This document shows positions 53,781 through 62,624 of a DNA stretch of 64,000 nt, in pieces. Within the stretch, counting starts at the first letter, position 1. Each line of letters begins with the position of its first letter. The notes beneath the pieces are model-generated. The model did no database searches. It saw only the letters and a program-made list of their open reading frames with translations, and had not been told where the DNA came from. The position numbers and the translations under genes are program-made. This DNA comes from Corallococcus soli (lineage in GTDB: Bacteria; Myxococcota; Myxococcia; Myxococcales; Myxococcaceae), in assembly GCF_014930455.1 (NCBI RefSeq), contig NZ_JAAIYO010000010.1, forward strand, positions 270,730 through 334,729, read 5' to 3'.

Positions 53781-56345
53781 TCAGCGCCTGGGAGGACGGG
53801 GCGCGGGCGGCTCGGCGTGGCGCGGATCCTCGGGCCACGAGTGCCGGGGGTACTTGCGGCACAGCTCCTTGCGGATCGCCGGGTAGTGACGCTCCCAGAA
53901 GCCCGCCAGGTCGGTGGTCACCTGCACGGCGCGCATGTTGGGGGCCAGCAGGTGCAGCACCAGCGGCACGCGGCCCGCGCCCACGCTGGGCCCCTGCGCC
54001 AGCCCGAAGAAGTCCTGCAGCCGTGACTCCACCCAGGGCGGCTTGCCCGGCTCGTAGTGCACCTTCACGCCGCGCCCGCCGGGCAGGGTGACGCGCTCAG
54101 GGGCGTGGTTCGACAGCAGGCGTTGCTGCTCCTGCGTGAGGCGCGTGTAGAGCGCGTCCAGCAGCGACACGCCCTCCAGGTCGGAGAAGCTGCGCGCGCC
54201 CACGCACAGGGACGCCAGCGCATCGCGCAGGAAGGGAGCGTCCACGGTGGGGAAGCCCGCTTCGGGGAAGGCCTTGGCCAGCAGCGCCACGCGGGTGCGC
54301 CATTGCTCCAGCGCCTCGGGCTCCGCGAAGCGCTCCGGGCCCGCGGCGAGCGCCGCCTCTGCCAGCACGCGCGCGGCCGCCTCGGAGGGCGGGGCGGGGG
54401 TGCGCGTCTCCTCCAGCATGAGGTTGCCGTACGCCAACCGGGTGAGGCGCTCCACGCGGCGCGCGTCCGGGTTCCACTGGAGGGTGTCCACCTCCTCCAG
54501 CGCGTCGGGGTAGAGGTCCAACAGCCACTCGGCCTCCACCGCGCTGGCCAGCCGCACGACAGCGCCTCGGCCGGGGCGCTCCTCGGCGTCCACGGCGACC
54601 ATCAGCTCCGCGTCCTGGACGACGCTGAACTCGGACAGGCTGGTGGTGCCGCCGCCGAACATGAGCAGCTCGGGGGAGCGGGGCCGCCGCCTGCGGGCCA
54701 CGCGGTCCGGGTAGCCGGCGAGCACGCTGAGCATCAGGGCCTGCTCCACGTCCTCCGGGCGCCCGGGACGCGAGCCCTGCTCCCGCACGTTGCGCCGCAG
54801 CTGCTTCTGCACGCGCTCCACGGACTGCACCGCGCCCGCGTCCAGGGAGAGCGACTGCATGCGGCCGGAGGAGAAGCCCGAACGTCCGGCTTCGCGGAAG
54901 CGCTCCAGCAGCTCCAGCAGGTCGGAGGGGCCGCTGACGATGGCGGCCGCGCGTCCTCCGCCTCCCAGGTTGGCGCGGGCCTCGCGGCGGATGTCCCGCT
55001 CACCCATGAGGGCCGCGAGCAGCGCGGCATCCGCGCCCACGCCCCGGCGCTCACCCTCGACGATGACGCGGGCCTGTCGCGGGTGGACGGGGAAGCGCAG
55101 CAGCCGCTGACCCACGTCCGTCACCTTGCCCTGAGCGTCCACGGCGCCCAGCCGGCGCAGCAGTGTCTCCGCGGCCTCCATCGCGGGCGCGGGCGGCGCT
55201 TCGAAGAAGGGGAACGCGGCCAGGTCCTTCACGCCCGAGGCGCGCAGCGACAGCACGGTCTCTGCTAGGTCGGTGCGGCGGATCTCCGGGGCTTCCTGAT
55301 CCGGCCGCCCGTCGAAGTCGTGCTGGGTGTAGAGGCGCACGCAGTGGCCCGCGCGCGTGCGGCCCGCGCGACCGGCGCGCTGGGTGGCGGAGGCCCGGCT
55401 CACCTTGCCCAGCTTGAGCTGCGGCAGTCCGGACCAGGGCGAATGGGACGCCACGCGCGCAAGGCCGCTGTCGATGACGACCGCGACCCCGTCGATGGTG
55501 ACGGAGGTCTCCGCGACGTTGGTGGACAGGATGATCTTCCGCCGCGAGCTGCGGCGCACGGCGCGGTCCTGCTCGGCGGGGGACAGGTCGCCATGCAGGG
55601 GCAGCACGTCGGCGTCGTGGCGTTCGGCGAACTCCGCGCAGGTGTCGCGCGCGCGGCGGATCTCCCCCGCGCCGGGAAGGAACACGAGCACGTCGCCGTC
55701 GACGCCCTGGGTGAACAGGCGCTTGAGCGCGGAGAGCACCTGTTGATCCAGGTGCCGCTCGTCCGGTGCGGAGAGGTATTCGACGCTCACGTCGAACCGG
55801 CGCCCCTCGGAGCGCAGGGAAGGCGCGCCGCCCAGGTACGCGCGGACGGGCTCGGCCTCCAGGGTGGCGGACATCACGACGAGCTTGAGGTCGGGTCGGG
55901 CCGTCTCCTGGAGCCTGCGCAAGAGCGCGAGCGAGATGTCCGCGGACAGGTGCCGCTCGTGGAACTCGTCGAGCACGACGATGCCCACGTCGCGCAGGGT
56001 GGGGTCGGTGAGCAGCCGTCGTCCGAGCACGCCCTCGGTGACGAAGGACATGCGCGTCTTGGGGCCGCGCACGTCCTCGAAGCGGACCTGGTAGCCAACG
56101 GTCTCGCCCACGCGCTCGCCAAGCTCCTCGGACACGCGCTGCGCGGCGAGCCGGGTGGGAAGCCGCCGGGGCTGGAGCACGACGATCTCCTTTCCCTGAC
56201 CCAGGCCGGCCTCCAGGAGCGCCCGGGGCACGCGCGTCGTCTTTCCCGCGCCGGGAGGGGCTTCCAGCACGAGCGACCGCGCGCTCCGAAGCGTGGAGAC
56301 GATGTCGGGCAGGAGGGGATCGATAGGGAGGGCGACGTCCGCCAT
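53781..56345 (-). CDS. hrpB: ATP-dependent helicase HrpB
   Basis: An 854-residue DEAH-box helicase. Motif I APPGAGKTTRVP, motif II as DEFH (VVLDEFHERHLSAD), motif III MSATLEAEP, motif VI QRAGRAGRTRAG, then the HA2/OB region and the HrpB-specific C-terminal domain with PGGRGVKVHYE and LHLLAPNMRAVQVTTDL. E. coli HrpB has no settled function; homologues affect RNA processing or virulence in some species. The ATG complementary to 56343-56345 is preceded by AGGA; a GTG 18 bases upstream is an alternative. Last gene of a minus-strand run. Confidence 0.95.
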   Translation of the reverse strand: MADVALPIDPLLPDIVSTLRSARSLVLEAPPGAGKTTRVPRALLEAGLGQGKEIVVLQPRRLPTRLAAQRVSEELGERVGETVGYQVRFEDVRGPKTRMSFVTEGVLGRRLLTDPTLRDVGIVVLDEFHERHLSADISLALLRRLQETARPDLKLVVMSATLEAEPVRAYLGGAPSLRSEGRRFDVSVEYLSAPDERHLDQQVLSALKRLFTQGVDGDVLVFLPGAGEIRRARDTCAEFAERHDADVLPLHGDLSPAEQDRAVRRSSRRKIILSTNVAETSVTIDGVAVVIDSGLARVASHSPWSGLPQLKLGKVSRASATQRAGRAGRTRAGHCVRLYTQHDFDGRPDQEAPEIRRTDLAETVLSLRASGVKDLAAFPFFEAPPAPAMEAAETLLRRLGAVDAQGKVTDVGQRLLRFPVHPRQARVIVEGERRGVGADAALLAALMGERDIRREARANLGGGGRAAAIVSGPSDLLELLERFREAGRSGFSSGRMQSLSLDAGAVQSVERVQKQLRRNVREQGSRPGRPEDVEQALMLSVLAGYPDRVARRRRPRSPELLMFGGGTTSLSEFSVVQDAELMVAVDAEERPGRGAVVRLASAVEAEWLLDLYPDALEEVDTLQWNPDARRVERLTRLAYGNLMLEETRTPAPPSEAAARVLAEAALAAGPERFAEPEALEQWRTRVALLAKAFPEAGFPTVDAPFLRDALASLCVGARSFSDLEGVSLLDALYTRLTQEQQRLLSNHAPERVTLPGGRGVKVHYEPGKPPWVESRLQDFFGLAQGPSVGAGRVPLVLHLLAPNMRAVQVTTDLAGFWERHYPAIRKELCRKYPRHSWPEDPRHAEPPAPRPPRR

Positions 56346-56390
56346 GTCCGGGTTCCTCTTCACGGCGGGGGACTCACCGCGCGTCGGGTT

Positions 56391-57599
56391 TCAGGGCGTC
56401 CCTGTCTCGGACGGGTCGGTCTTCTTGCGGCGGCGGGGGCGGACGGCCTCCGGTGCTCCGGAAGCATCCTGCTCCGGAGCAGGAGGGCTCTCCGCGGGAG
56501 AGGCCACGGCCCCGCTGTTCTTCGGAGGCCGGCCTCGGCGTGCGGGGGGCCGCGCCGCGACGGGCTCCGCATCCGGAAGGTCCTCCGCGCCGGGGGCCGG
56601 GGCGGTGGTCTCCAGCGTCGGGTCCGCGGAAGCCTCCTCCGCGCCACCCTGGGCCGGAACTTCCTCCTCGGATGCAGCGGCCTGAGCATTCCGCCGACCC
56701 CTGCGCGTCGCTGGCGGAGCAGAGGGCGCTTCGGCTTCCTCGGGCGTGAGGTCCCCCTGCGCTTCGGCCGCCCCCATGTCATCCGCCGCCGCGTCATCTT
56801 CCCCGGGCGCCGCGTCCTCCGGACTATCGATCGAGTCGTCCTGCGCGGAGTCCACTTCGTCCCCGTACGGATCAAACCCGTCCTCGGCGGAGAGGGCGAG
56901 CGAACGGCCCGCGCGCTTCCGGGGCTTGAGGGTGAGGCCTGCGGCCTCGAAGACCCCCGGCACGGGGACGAGCGCGGCCTCGGCGAGCAGCCGTCCCTGC
57001 CGCAACGCCACGTCGAGTCGCCGCCCCAGCGCCACCAGGGACTCGCGCAGCGCGGCCTCTTCCTCCGGGGGCAGCGGGGTGGGGGACAGGCTCGCGTTCC
57101 ACGCGGCGAACGTCGAAGCCACCAGCTCCACGACGGGGCGCACCATCGCGAAGTCGTCGCGGGAGAAGATGCGGGTGACGTAGGAGCTCTTGAACCGGCG
57201 CTCGTAGGAGGACGCGTACTCGTTCACGAGCTCGACGGGGGCCCGCCGCAGCTGGGGGAACTTGAGGTGTGGGAAGAGGGCCTCGATGACCGGGGCCCGG
57301 CTGCTGGCGGTGAAGGTGATGCCAGCGTGCAGCTTCTCCAGCGCATCCACCCACCGGCCCTGCTGATCGAACGAGAACTCCTCGCGGGCCTCGTCCAGTT
57401 CAGGCAGGTCCTTCACCTGCTCCAACAGACGGGGCGCCGGCTCCCGGGCCTCGCGCAGCCGCTCCAGCGCGGAGGCAAGCCACTGCTTCTCGGCCTCCAG
57501 CCCCGGCCTGCCGACGACCATCTCCTCCGCCGTGGCGAGTCGGGCCTCGAAGGCCTCGGCGAAGCGGATCAGCTCATAGGATTCGAGCGTGGACGACAT
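56391..57599 (-). CDS. acidic protein with AT-hook-like basic motifs
   Basis: A 402-residue protein. The N-terminal ~245 residues are helical without a known domain (SYELIRFAEAFEARLATAEEMV; FSRDDFAMVRPVVELVA). From about 258 a strongly acidic stretch follows (DSAQDDSIDSPED; APGEDDAAADD). Three basic patches come next: TRRGRRN, ARRGRPPKNS, which fits the AT-hook core RGRP, and RPRRRKK at the C-terminus. An acidic stretch followed by AT-hooks resembles the HMGA-like tail of M. xanthus CarD. DNA binding is inferred. It lies between a HAD phosphatase gene and hrpB, 40 and 45 bases away. Confidence 0.75.
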   Translation of the reverse strand: MSSTLESYELIRFAEAFEARLATAEEMVVGRPGLEAEKQWLASALERLREAREPAPRLLEQVKDLPELDEAREEFSFDQQGRWVDALEKLHAGITFTASSRAPVIEALFPHLKFPQLRRAPVELVNEYASSYERRFKSSYVTRIFSRDDFAMVRPVVELVASTFAAWNASLSPTPLPPEEEAALRESLVALGRRLDVALRQGRLLAEAALVPVPGVFEAAGLTLKPRKRAGRSLALSAEDGFDPYGDEVDSAQDDSIDSPEDAAPGEDDAAADDMGAAEAQGDLTPEEAEAPSAPPATRRGRRNAQAAASEEEVPAQGGAEEASADPTLETTAPAPGAEDLPDAEPVAARPPARRGRPPKNSGAVASPAESPPAPEQDASGAPEAVRPRRRKKTDPSETGTP

Positions 57600-57639
57600 G
57601 CGTGGACTCCTCGGAGGGGCGGCGGGAGATAGCACACCT

Positions 57640-58335
57640 TCACCGGCCGACGAGCAGGGCCTCCATGGCTTCGGGGGCGGAGAAATCCGCGAAGGCCCAC
57701 TCGGCGCCAGCGTCGCGCAGCGCCTGGGGCGTGAAGTTGCCCGTGCCGACGCCAATCGTCTCCGCGCCAATGCCCTTGGCGGCCTCGACGTCCTTGGGCG
57801 TGTCGCCGATGATCACCACCCGGCACGCCTCCAGGGGCTGGCCCAGCTGCGCCGCCCCGGCCTGGGCGCCGTGACGGATGAGGGCCACGCGGTCCTCGAA
57901 GTCGCACCCGAAGCCGCCGAAGGCGAACTGATCATGGATGCGCCCGCGCTCCAGCTTCACCCGGGCGCCCGCGCGCACGTTGCCGGTGCCCAGCCCCACG
58001 GCGAAGCCCGACCGGGAGCGCGCCTCCAGCACGGCCTCGCGCATGCCGGGGTGCACCCGGTACTCGCGCTCATCGACCTTGGGAACCTCCTCGGCCAGGT
58101 GGGCGACGTACGCGTCGACGACCGCGCTGATGGTCTCCTCGGAGACCGGCACGCCGATGATGCCCAGCGCCTTGCGGACGATGGCCCGGTCCGTCATGCC
58201 GGACATGCTGAAGCTGTCGCACGCGTCGCGGCGCCGGTGGAGCCGCTCGAAGGCCAGGGCCATGGAGCGACGCCCCGCGCCGCCAGTGGTGACGAGGGTG
58301 CCATCGATGTCGAAGAGGAGGACGGTGGGGCGCAT
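57640..58335 (-). CDS. HAD-family hydrolase (phosphoglycolate phosphatase-like)
   Basis: A 231-residue HAD phosphatase of subfamily IA: motif I LLFDIDGTLV (nucleophile Asp9, acid/base Asp11), motif II GLGTGN, motif III/IV VVIIGDTPKDVEAAKG. The helical cap lies between residues ~15 and 90. Likely substrates are small phosphates such as phosphoglycolate; no specificity residue is decisive. Starts 61 bases after the HEAT-protein gene stop. Confidence 0.92.
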   Translation of the reverse strand: MRPTVLLFDIDGTLVTTGGAGRRSMALAFERLHRRRDACDSFSMSGMTDRAIVRKALGIIGVPVSEETISAVVDAYVAHLAEEVPKVDEREYRVHPGMREAVLEARSRSGFAVGLGTGNVRAGARVKLERGRIHDQFAFGGFGCDFEDRVALIRHGAQAGAAQLGQPLEACRVVIIGDTPKDVEAAKGIGAETIGVGTGNFTPQALRDAGAEWAFADFSAPEAMEALLVGR

Positions 58336-58396
58336 GGCCCCTCATCTAACGGAAGGCCCCGCCCGACGCGAGCCCGGAGAAGGCCACCGTCGGGCT

Positions 58397-59059
58397 TCAG
58401 GGCTCGGCCAGCGTGAGGCCCTGCTGGAGGGCCTCACGCACCTGGGGAACGTCCTCCAGGGGGAGTCGTTCCTCCAGCGCCTCCCGGACCCGTTGGCCTC
58501 CCAGACGACCGAGCGCCTGGGCCACCGCCTCGCGGATCCGCACGTCCCGGTCCTCCAGCCGGGCCCGCAGCGCCGTCACGGCCTCGAACCCCAGGCATTG
58601 CCCCAGCGCCGCGGCGGCGCGGGTGCGGACGTCCGCGGGCCTGCGCGGATCCTCCATCATCGCCTGAAGTGTCTGCCCCGCCTGTGGGACTTCCACCAGC
58701 GCCAGCGCCGTCACGGCCCGCAGGCGTTGCGCGTCGGGGACGCTGGGATCCTCCGAGAGCGCCGCGAGCACGGGCACGACCTCCGGCCCCAGCCTGCGCC
58801 AGGAACTCCCCGCGACCTGGGATTGCGTAAGCAGGCGCAGGGCCTCGTCACGCATGGGGCCGGGGACGGGAGCACCCGGGGGTGAGGGAGGGGAGGGCTG
58901 GGCCGTCCTGACGTTCGGGCGGACCGGAGCCGCTTCGGACACGGGCCCCGCGCCCGCGAGCACGGCAAGGCCGAACAGGCCCACCCAGCGGGACAGGGCA
59001 GGACGTGAAGGAGCCGGCGAGGGACGAACGCCGCGAGGGCGGGACGACGGGCTCGGCAT
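58397..59059 (-). CDS. exported HEAT-repeat protein
   Basis: A 220-residue protein with an N-terminal basic stretch and hydrophobic helix (WVGLFGLAVLAGAGPVSEA), probably a signal peptide with a long n-region, then a Pro-rich linker and about four HEAT/PBS-lyase-like repeats (DAQRLRAVTALALVEVPQAG; ADVRTRAAAALGQCLGFEAV; VRIREAVAQALGRLGGQ). Likely a periplasmic protein-binding scaffold. Divergent from the DsrE-like gene. Confidence 0.8.
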   Translation of the reverse strand: MPSPSSRPRGVRPSPAPSRPALSRWVGLFGLAVLAGAGPVSEAAPVRPNVRTAQPSPPSPPGAPVPGPMRDEALRLLTQSQVAGSSWRRLGPEVVPVLAALSEDPSVPDAQRLRAVTALALVEVPQAGQTLQAMMEDPRRPADVRTRAAAALGQCLGFEAVTALRARLEDRDVRIREAVAQALGRLGGQRVREALEERLPLEDVPQVREALQQGLTLAEP

Positions 59060-59136
59060 GCGGGACTCCCGGTGGAGTGAGGTCCCCGTTATACGACGGC
59101 TGCCGGTCCGGACTCGATCCGCTAAGGTCGGTGACC

Positions 59137-59529
59137 ATGGCCGGACGCGTTTTCTTCTTCCTCCAGCACGCCACGTACGAGCCTGCGTTCCAGGCGGGCT
59201 CCATGGGCATCACCGCCGCCGCGATGGGGGACGACGTCTACTTCGTCTTCGCCTTCGAGGCCCTGCGCCAGCTGGTCCGGGGCGGCTTCGGTCTGGCGCA
59301 CAGCGAGCGCGAGCGCACGGAAGCGGCCCGCGCTGAGGGGCTCAACGTCCCCACACCGGCCCGCATGCTCGAGGAGGCCCGGGCCCTGGGCGCCAGGCTC
59401 GTGGCCTGTGACACCACGGTGCGCATCTGCGGCCTGACGCCCCAGGAACTGCAGGGCACCCTGGATGAAGTCATGGGCCTCGCCTCCATCTGGCGCCTGA
59501 CCGAGGGCGCACGCGTCCTCACCCTGTAA
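59137..59529 (+). CDS. DsrE/DsrF-like family protein
   Basis: A 130-residue cytoplasmic protein with the DsrE fold pattern: N-terminal strand RVFFFLQHATYEPAFQAG, MGDDVYFVFAFEALRQL, and a C-terminal half with ALGARLVACDTTVRICGL, where DsrE proteins carry their sulfur-binding cysteine. Two cysteines are present. It may take part in sulfur relay; the rhodanese gene is 10 kb away and not obviously linked. GTG 59131 is an alternative start. Confidence 0.82.
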   Translation: MAGRVFFFLQHATYEPAFQAGSMGITAAAMGDDVYFVFAFEALRQLVRGGFGLAHSERERTEAARAEGLNVPTPARMLEEARALGARLVACDTTVRICGLTPQELQGTLDEVMGLASIWRLTEGARVLTL

Positions 59530-59741
59530 GCAGGGGGGCTCAACTGCCTCCTGGATGGATGTAGGTATTCACTCCAGGTGGGCCGCGGACCCCGAGGGAT
59601 CGCCCATTGTTGCAACTTCGCAGCTTCACCTGAATGGGGCCTGCCTGCTGCGAGTCGCTGTAGCCTCGGTGGGCGCTGACGCGTTACGCTGGGCCCATTC
59701 GTGGTCCGCTGTTCCCCCCTGGAAGGAAATTCCCAAAGCCT

Positions 59742-61052
59742 ATGCGCGCCAAGTCGCCCCCCCTGAGCGCTCTACTGGCCGGCATCATCGGCAGTGCCAT
59801 GATGGCTGGCTGTCAAACGTATGACTTCGAGCCGGTGGATCCGCTCGCGATCGCCCAGACGACCAAGGAAACGGTGATCACGGCGCGCGGAAGCAAGCCG
59901 GACGTCATGCTGTTGGTGGACACCTCTGGCTCCATGACGCTGCCCGTGGAGCCCGAGAAGACCGTGAATGGCGTGAAGGTCTGTCACGGCAAGGATGACC
60001 AGGGCCGGGACTACGTATGCGGCGAGAGTCTGCCCTGCGACACGTCCGTGTGCCCCACACGCTGGTCGGAGCTCCAGGCCGCCATGGGCCCGTTCCTCGC
60101 GGAGAGCGGCAAGCTGGTCCGCTTCGGCCTCACGACGTATCCGGCCCCCATCACGGTCGCCTCTCCGAGCGTGGCCCAGCTCTGCGCACCGGCCGCCGCG
60201 GGTGAGAGCGTTCGCGTCATCATCCCGACCAGTCTGGACTCGGACGAGGAGCTGCAGGCCCACGCGAACAACCTCAACACGGTCCTCCAGGCCATCCCCA
60301 ATGGCGGCGCCAATCGCCCCCGCGGTGGTACGCCCACGAGCGGAAGCCTGAAGTTCACGGGCTCGCTGCTGACGTCGGACTCCGTGGATCGACCGCAGAT
60401 CATCATCCTGCTGACCGACGGTCTGCCGAACTGCAACGACCTGAACGAGTACAGCGGTCGTGAGAATCCCCAGGCGTGCGCTTGCACGGTGACCCCGTCG
60501 ACCCTCTGCTCCGCGGAGGACAGCCCGTACGAAAGACGCGGCTGCCTCGACAAGAACGCCTCGGTCGCGGAGGTGGAGGCCCTGAAGGCGCGCAATATCT
60601 CCACCATCGTCATCGGCTTCGGCGCGGAGACGTCGGCGGGCGCCGGCCCCCAGGTGCTCAACGAGATGGCGGGCGCGGGAGGCTTCGCGCGCTCGTGCCG
60701 GGCGGACATCGACTGCGGCGCGGGTGATACCTGCGACGTGGCCACCCAGCTCTGCGGCCGTGCCTTCTATCAGGCGGGAAACCAGGTGGAACTGGCGGCC
60801 GCGCTGAAGTCGATCAGCGAGCGGCTCCAGCCCGGCGAGCCCTGCTTCATCCCGCTCGACCCCAGCCAGCTCCCGTCCGACCCTGCGCTCATCGTCGTCT
60901 ACATCAACGGCGAGCGCACGCTCGCGGGCCCGGACACCTGGGCGGTGGGCGAGGCTGGCGTGCGGTTCACGGGCAGCACCTGCACCCGCCTTGAAGCGTC
61001 GCGTCCTGAGGACCCGATCAGCGTCGAAGTGCGCGCCATCCGCGAACTCTAG
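59742..61052 (+). CDS. cglB: VWA-domain outer-membrane lipoprotein, gliding adhesin CglB
   Basis: A 436-residue lipoprotein: lipobox MAGC with Cys24. A von Willebrand A domain follows with MIDAS motif DTSGSMT (residues 60-66), threonine-site region and IILLTDGLPNC. Many cysteines (CHGKD, GESLPCDTSVCP, CACTV, SCRADIDCGAGDTC) suggest disulfides. The C-terminal domain is beta-rich. This closely matches CglB, the contact-complementable lipoprotein of M. xanthus A-motility (recalled as MXAN_3060), an integrin-like adhesin at focal adhesions of the Agl-Glt gliding machinery. The rest of that machinery is encoded elsewhere. A purine-rich Shine-Dalgarno (GGAAGGAAA) lies upstream. Confidence 0.87.
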   Translation: MRAKSPPLSALLAGIIGSAMMAGCQTYDFEPVDPLAIAQTTKETVITARGSKPDVMLLVDTSGSMTLPVEPEKTVNGVKVCHGKDDQGRDYVCGESLPCDTSVCPTRWSELQAAMGPFLAESGKLVRFGLTTYPAPITVASPSVAQLCAPAAAGESVRVIIPTSLDSDEELQAHANNLNTVLQAIPNGGANRPRGGTPTSGSLKFTGSLLTSDSVDRPQIIILLTDGLPNCNDLNEYSGRENPQACACTVTPSTLCSAEDSPYERRGCLDKNASVAEVEALKARNISTIVIGFGAETSAGAGPQVLNEMAGAGGFARSCRADIDCGAGDTCDVATQLCGRAFYQAGNQVELAAALKSISERLQPGEPCFIPLDPSQLPSDPALIVVYINGERTLAGPDTWAVGEAGVRFTGSTCTRLEASRPEDPISVEVRAIREL

Positions 61053-61128
61053 GGCGCGGCGGGCGGAGGCGGCTTTACCCGGGCCATGGCGGGGGTTATA
61101 GGACCTCGCCGGGCCGGTCGCCTCCGCC

Positions 61129-62106
61129 ATGAAAATCACTGTCCTCTCGCGCTCCGCCTCCATTTCGTCCACGCGGCGGATCGTCGACGCAGGTCGCGCC
61201 AGGGGGCACCGGGTGCGCGTGCTCAACCCGCTCCGGGTGCAGATGCATCTGGACGGGGGCAGCCGGGCGACTCTCTTCTACGACCGCAAGAAGCTGACGC
61301 CCACCGACGTCGTCATCCCGCGCATCGCCCTGTCCATCAGCACCTACGGGCTCGCGGTGGTGAACCAGTTCGGCCTGGCGCGTGTGCCCCTGGTGAACCA
61401 TGCCCAGGCCATCGCGCAGTCGCGCAACAAGATGCGCGCGCTCCAACTCCTGTCCGCCCACGGCATCGACATCCCGGCCACGGTGATGGCCCGCGACGCC
61501 GCCCACCTCAAGGAGATGGTCGGGCTCGTGGGGGGGGTGCCCGTGCTGGTGAAGCTCCTCCAGGGCCAGGAGAAGCACGGCGTGATGGTGTGCGAGAGCC
61601 TCCAGTCGCTGGAGGCCGCGCTGGAAGCGGTGCTGGGCCTGGGCCACAACATCGTCATGCAGGAGTACGTGCGAAGCACCGGGCAGGACGTCCGGGTGCT
61701 GGTGGTAGGAGGCGAGGCGGTCGCGGCGGTGCTGCGCAAGCCGCGCCCCGGCCGCCTCTCGCACACCCTGAACCGCGGGGCCCGGCTGGAGGCCCTGGAG
61801 CTGTCCCCCAGCCACCGTGCCACGGCGGAGAAGGTCGCCCGGTTGGTGGGCCTGGAGGTGGCCGCGGTGGACATCCTGGATGTCCAGGGGCAGCCCAAGG
61901 TCTTCGAGGTGAACAGCTCTCCCGCGTTGCTGGAGATGGAAGCCGCGACGGGCATGGACCTGGCCACCCCCATCATCCTGCGCGCGGAGGCCCTGGTCGC
62001 TGGAGCCACTCCCGTATGGAGTGCCGCGCTGGAGACACCCCAGGCGCTGCTCCCACCGCCGCCGCCGCGCAAGTCCCAAGTGAAGGTGGGAGTGCCCCGG
62101 AGTTAG
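61129..62106 (+). CDS. RimK-type ATP-grasp ligase
   Basis: A 325-residue ATP-grasp enzyme of the RimK/glutamate-ligase family: DVVIPRIALSISTYG, the ATP-binding SRNKMRALQLLSAHGIDIP, VPVLVKLLQGQEKHGVM, IVMQEYVRSTGQDVRV and metal-binding FEVNSSPALLEME. RimK adds glutamates to the C-terminus of ribosomal protein S6; relatives make gamma-glutamyl or beta-citryl adducts. The C-terminal Pro-rich extension of about 35 residues is unusual. It follows cglB by 76 bases on the same strand. Confidence 0.92.
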   Translation: MKITVLSRSASISSTRRIVDAGRARGHRVRVLNPLRVQMHLDGGSRATLFYDRKKLTPTDVVIPRIALSISTYGLAVVNQFGLARVPLVNHAQAIAQSRNKMRALQLLSAHGIDIPATVMARDAAHLKEMVGLVGGVPVLVKLLQGQEKHGVMVCESLQSLEAALEAVLGLGHNIVMQEYVRSTGQDVRVLVVGGEAVAAVLRKPRPGRLSHTLNRGARLEALELSPSHRATAEKVARLVGLEVAAVDILDVQGQPKVFEVNSSPALLEMEAATGMDLATPIILRAEALVAGATPVWSAALETPQALLPPPPPRKSQVKVGVPRS

Positions 62107-62172
62107 AAGAGAAAGGGCTCCCCGCGCGTCCCAAGCCCCGATATACGAGCGCCGCCTTCCAGGAGACGACCC

Positions 62173-62619
62173 ATGCCGAGCCCCCGCCGATTCCCGCATC
62201 TGGCCACCCTGCTGCTGACCCTCGTCAGCGCCCCGGTGCTGGCCCAGGACGTGGATCCCGCCACCCTCTATGAAGTGACCACCGAGGGCACGTCGACGCA
62301 GGTGAAGGCGGGAGGGCAGGGCACCTTCGTGCTGGCCATCAAGTCGAAGGCCGGGGCGCACGTCTCCGACGAGGCCCCCCTGAAGCTGGAGCTCAAGGGC
62401 ACCCAGCTGACGCCCGCGCAGAAGACGCTGACCCTCGAACAATCCGTGGCGAAGAAGGCCCAGGGGCAGCAGTACGTGGATCCGCGCTTCGAAGTCCCGT
62501 TCACCGCGGCCACCGCCGGCAAGGGAACGCTGGACGCGACGCTGACCTTCTTCATCTGCACGGAGAAGATCTGCGCCCGTCAGAAGAAGACCTTCTCGCT
62601 GCCCGTCGAGGTCCAGTAG
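62173..62619 (+). CDS. secreted DsbD-alpha-like protein
   Basis: A 148-residue exported protein: Sec signal peptide (cleavage after APVLA, about residue 24). The mature domain is an immunoglobulin-like beta-sandwich with two cysteines near the end (FFICTEKICARQKKTF), the pattern of the N-terminal (alpha) domain of DsbD and related proteins. It lacks the membrane and thioredoxin parts of DsbD. It could receive electrons or bind a partner in the periplasm. It ends 5 bases before rlmB. Confidence 0.7.
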   Translation: MPSPRRFPHLATLLLTLVSAPVLAQDVDPATLYEVTTEGTSTQVKAGGQGTFVLAIKSKAGAHVSDEAPLKLELKGTQLTPAQKTLTLEQSVAKKAQGQQYVDPRFEVPFTAATAGKGTLDATLTFFICTEKICARQKKTFSLPVEVQ

Positions 62620-62624
62620 TCCCC

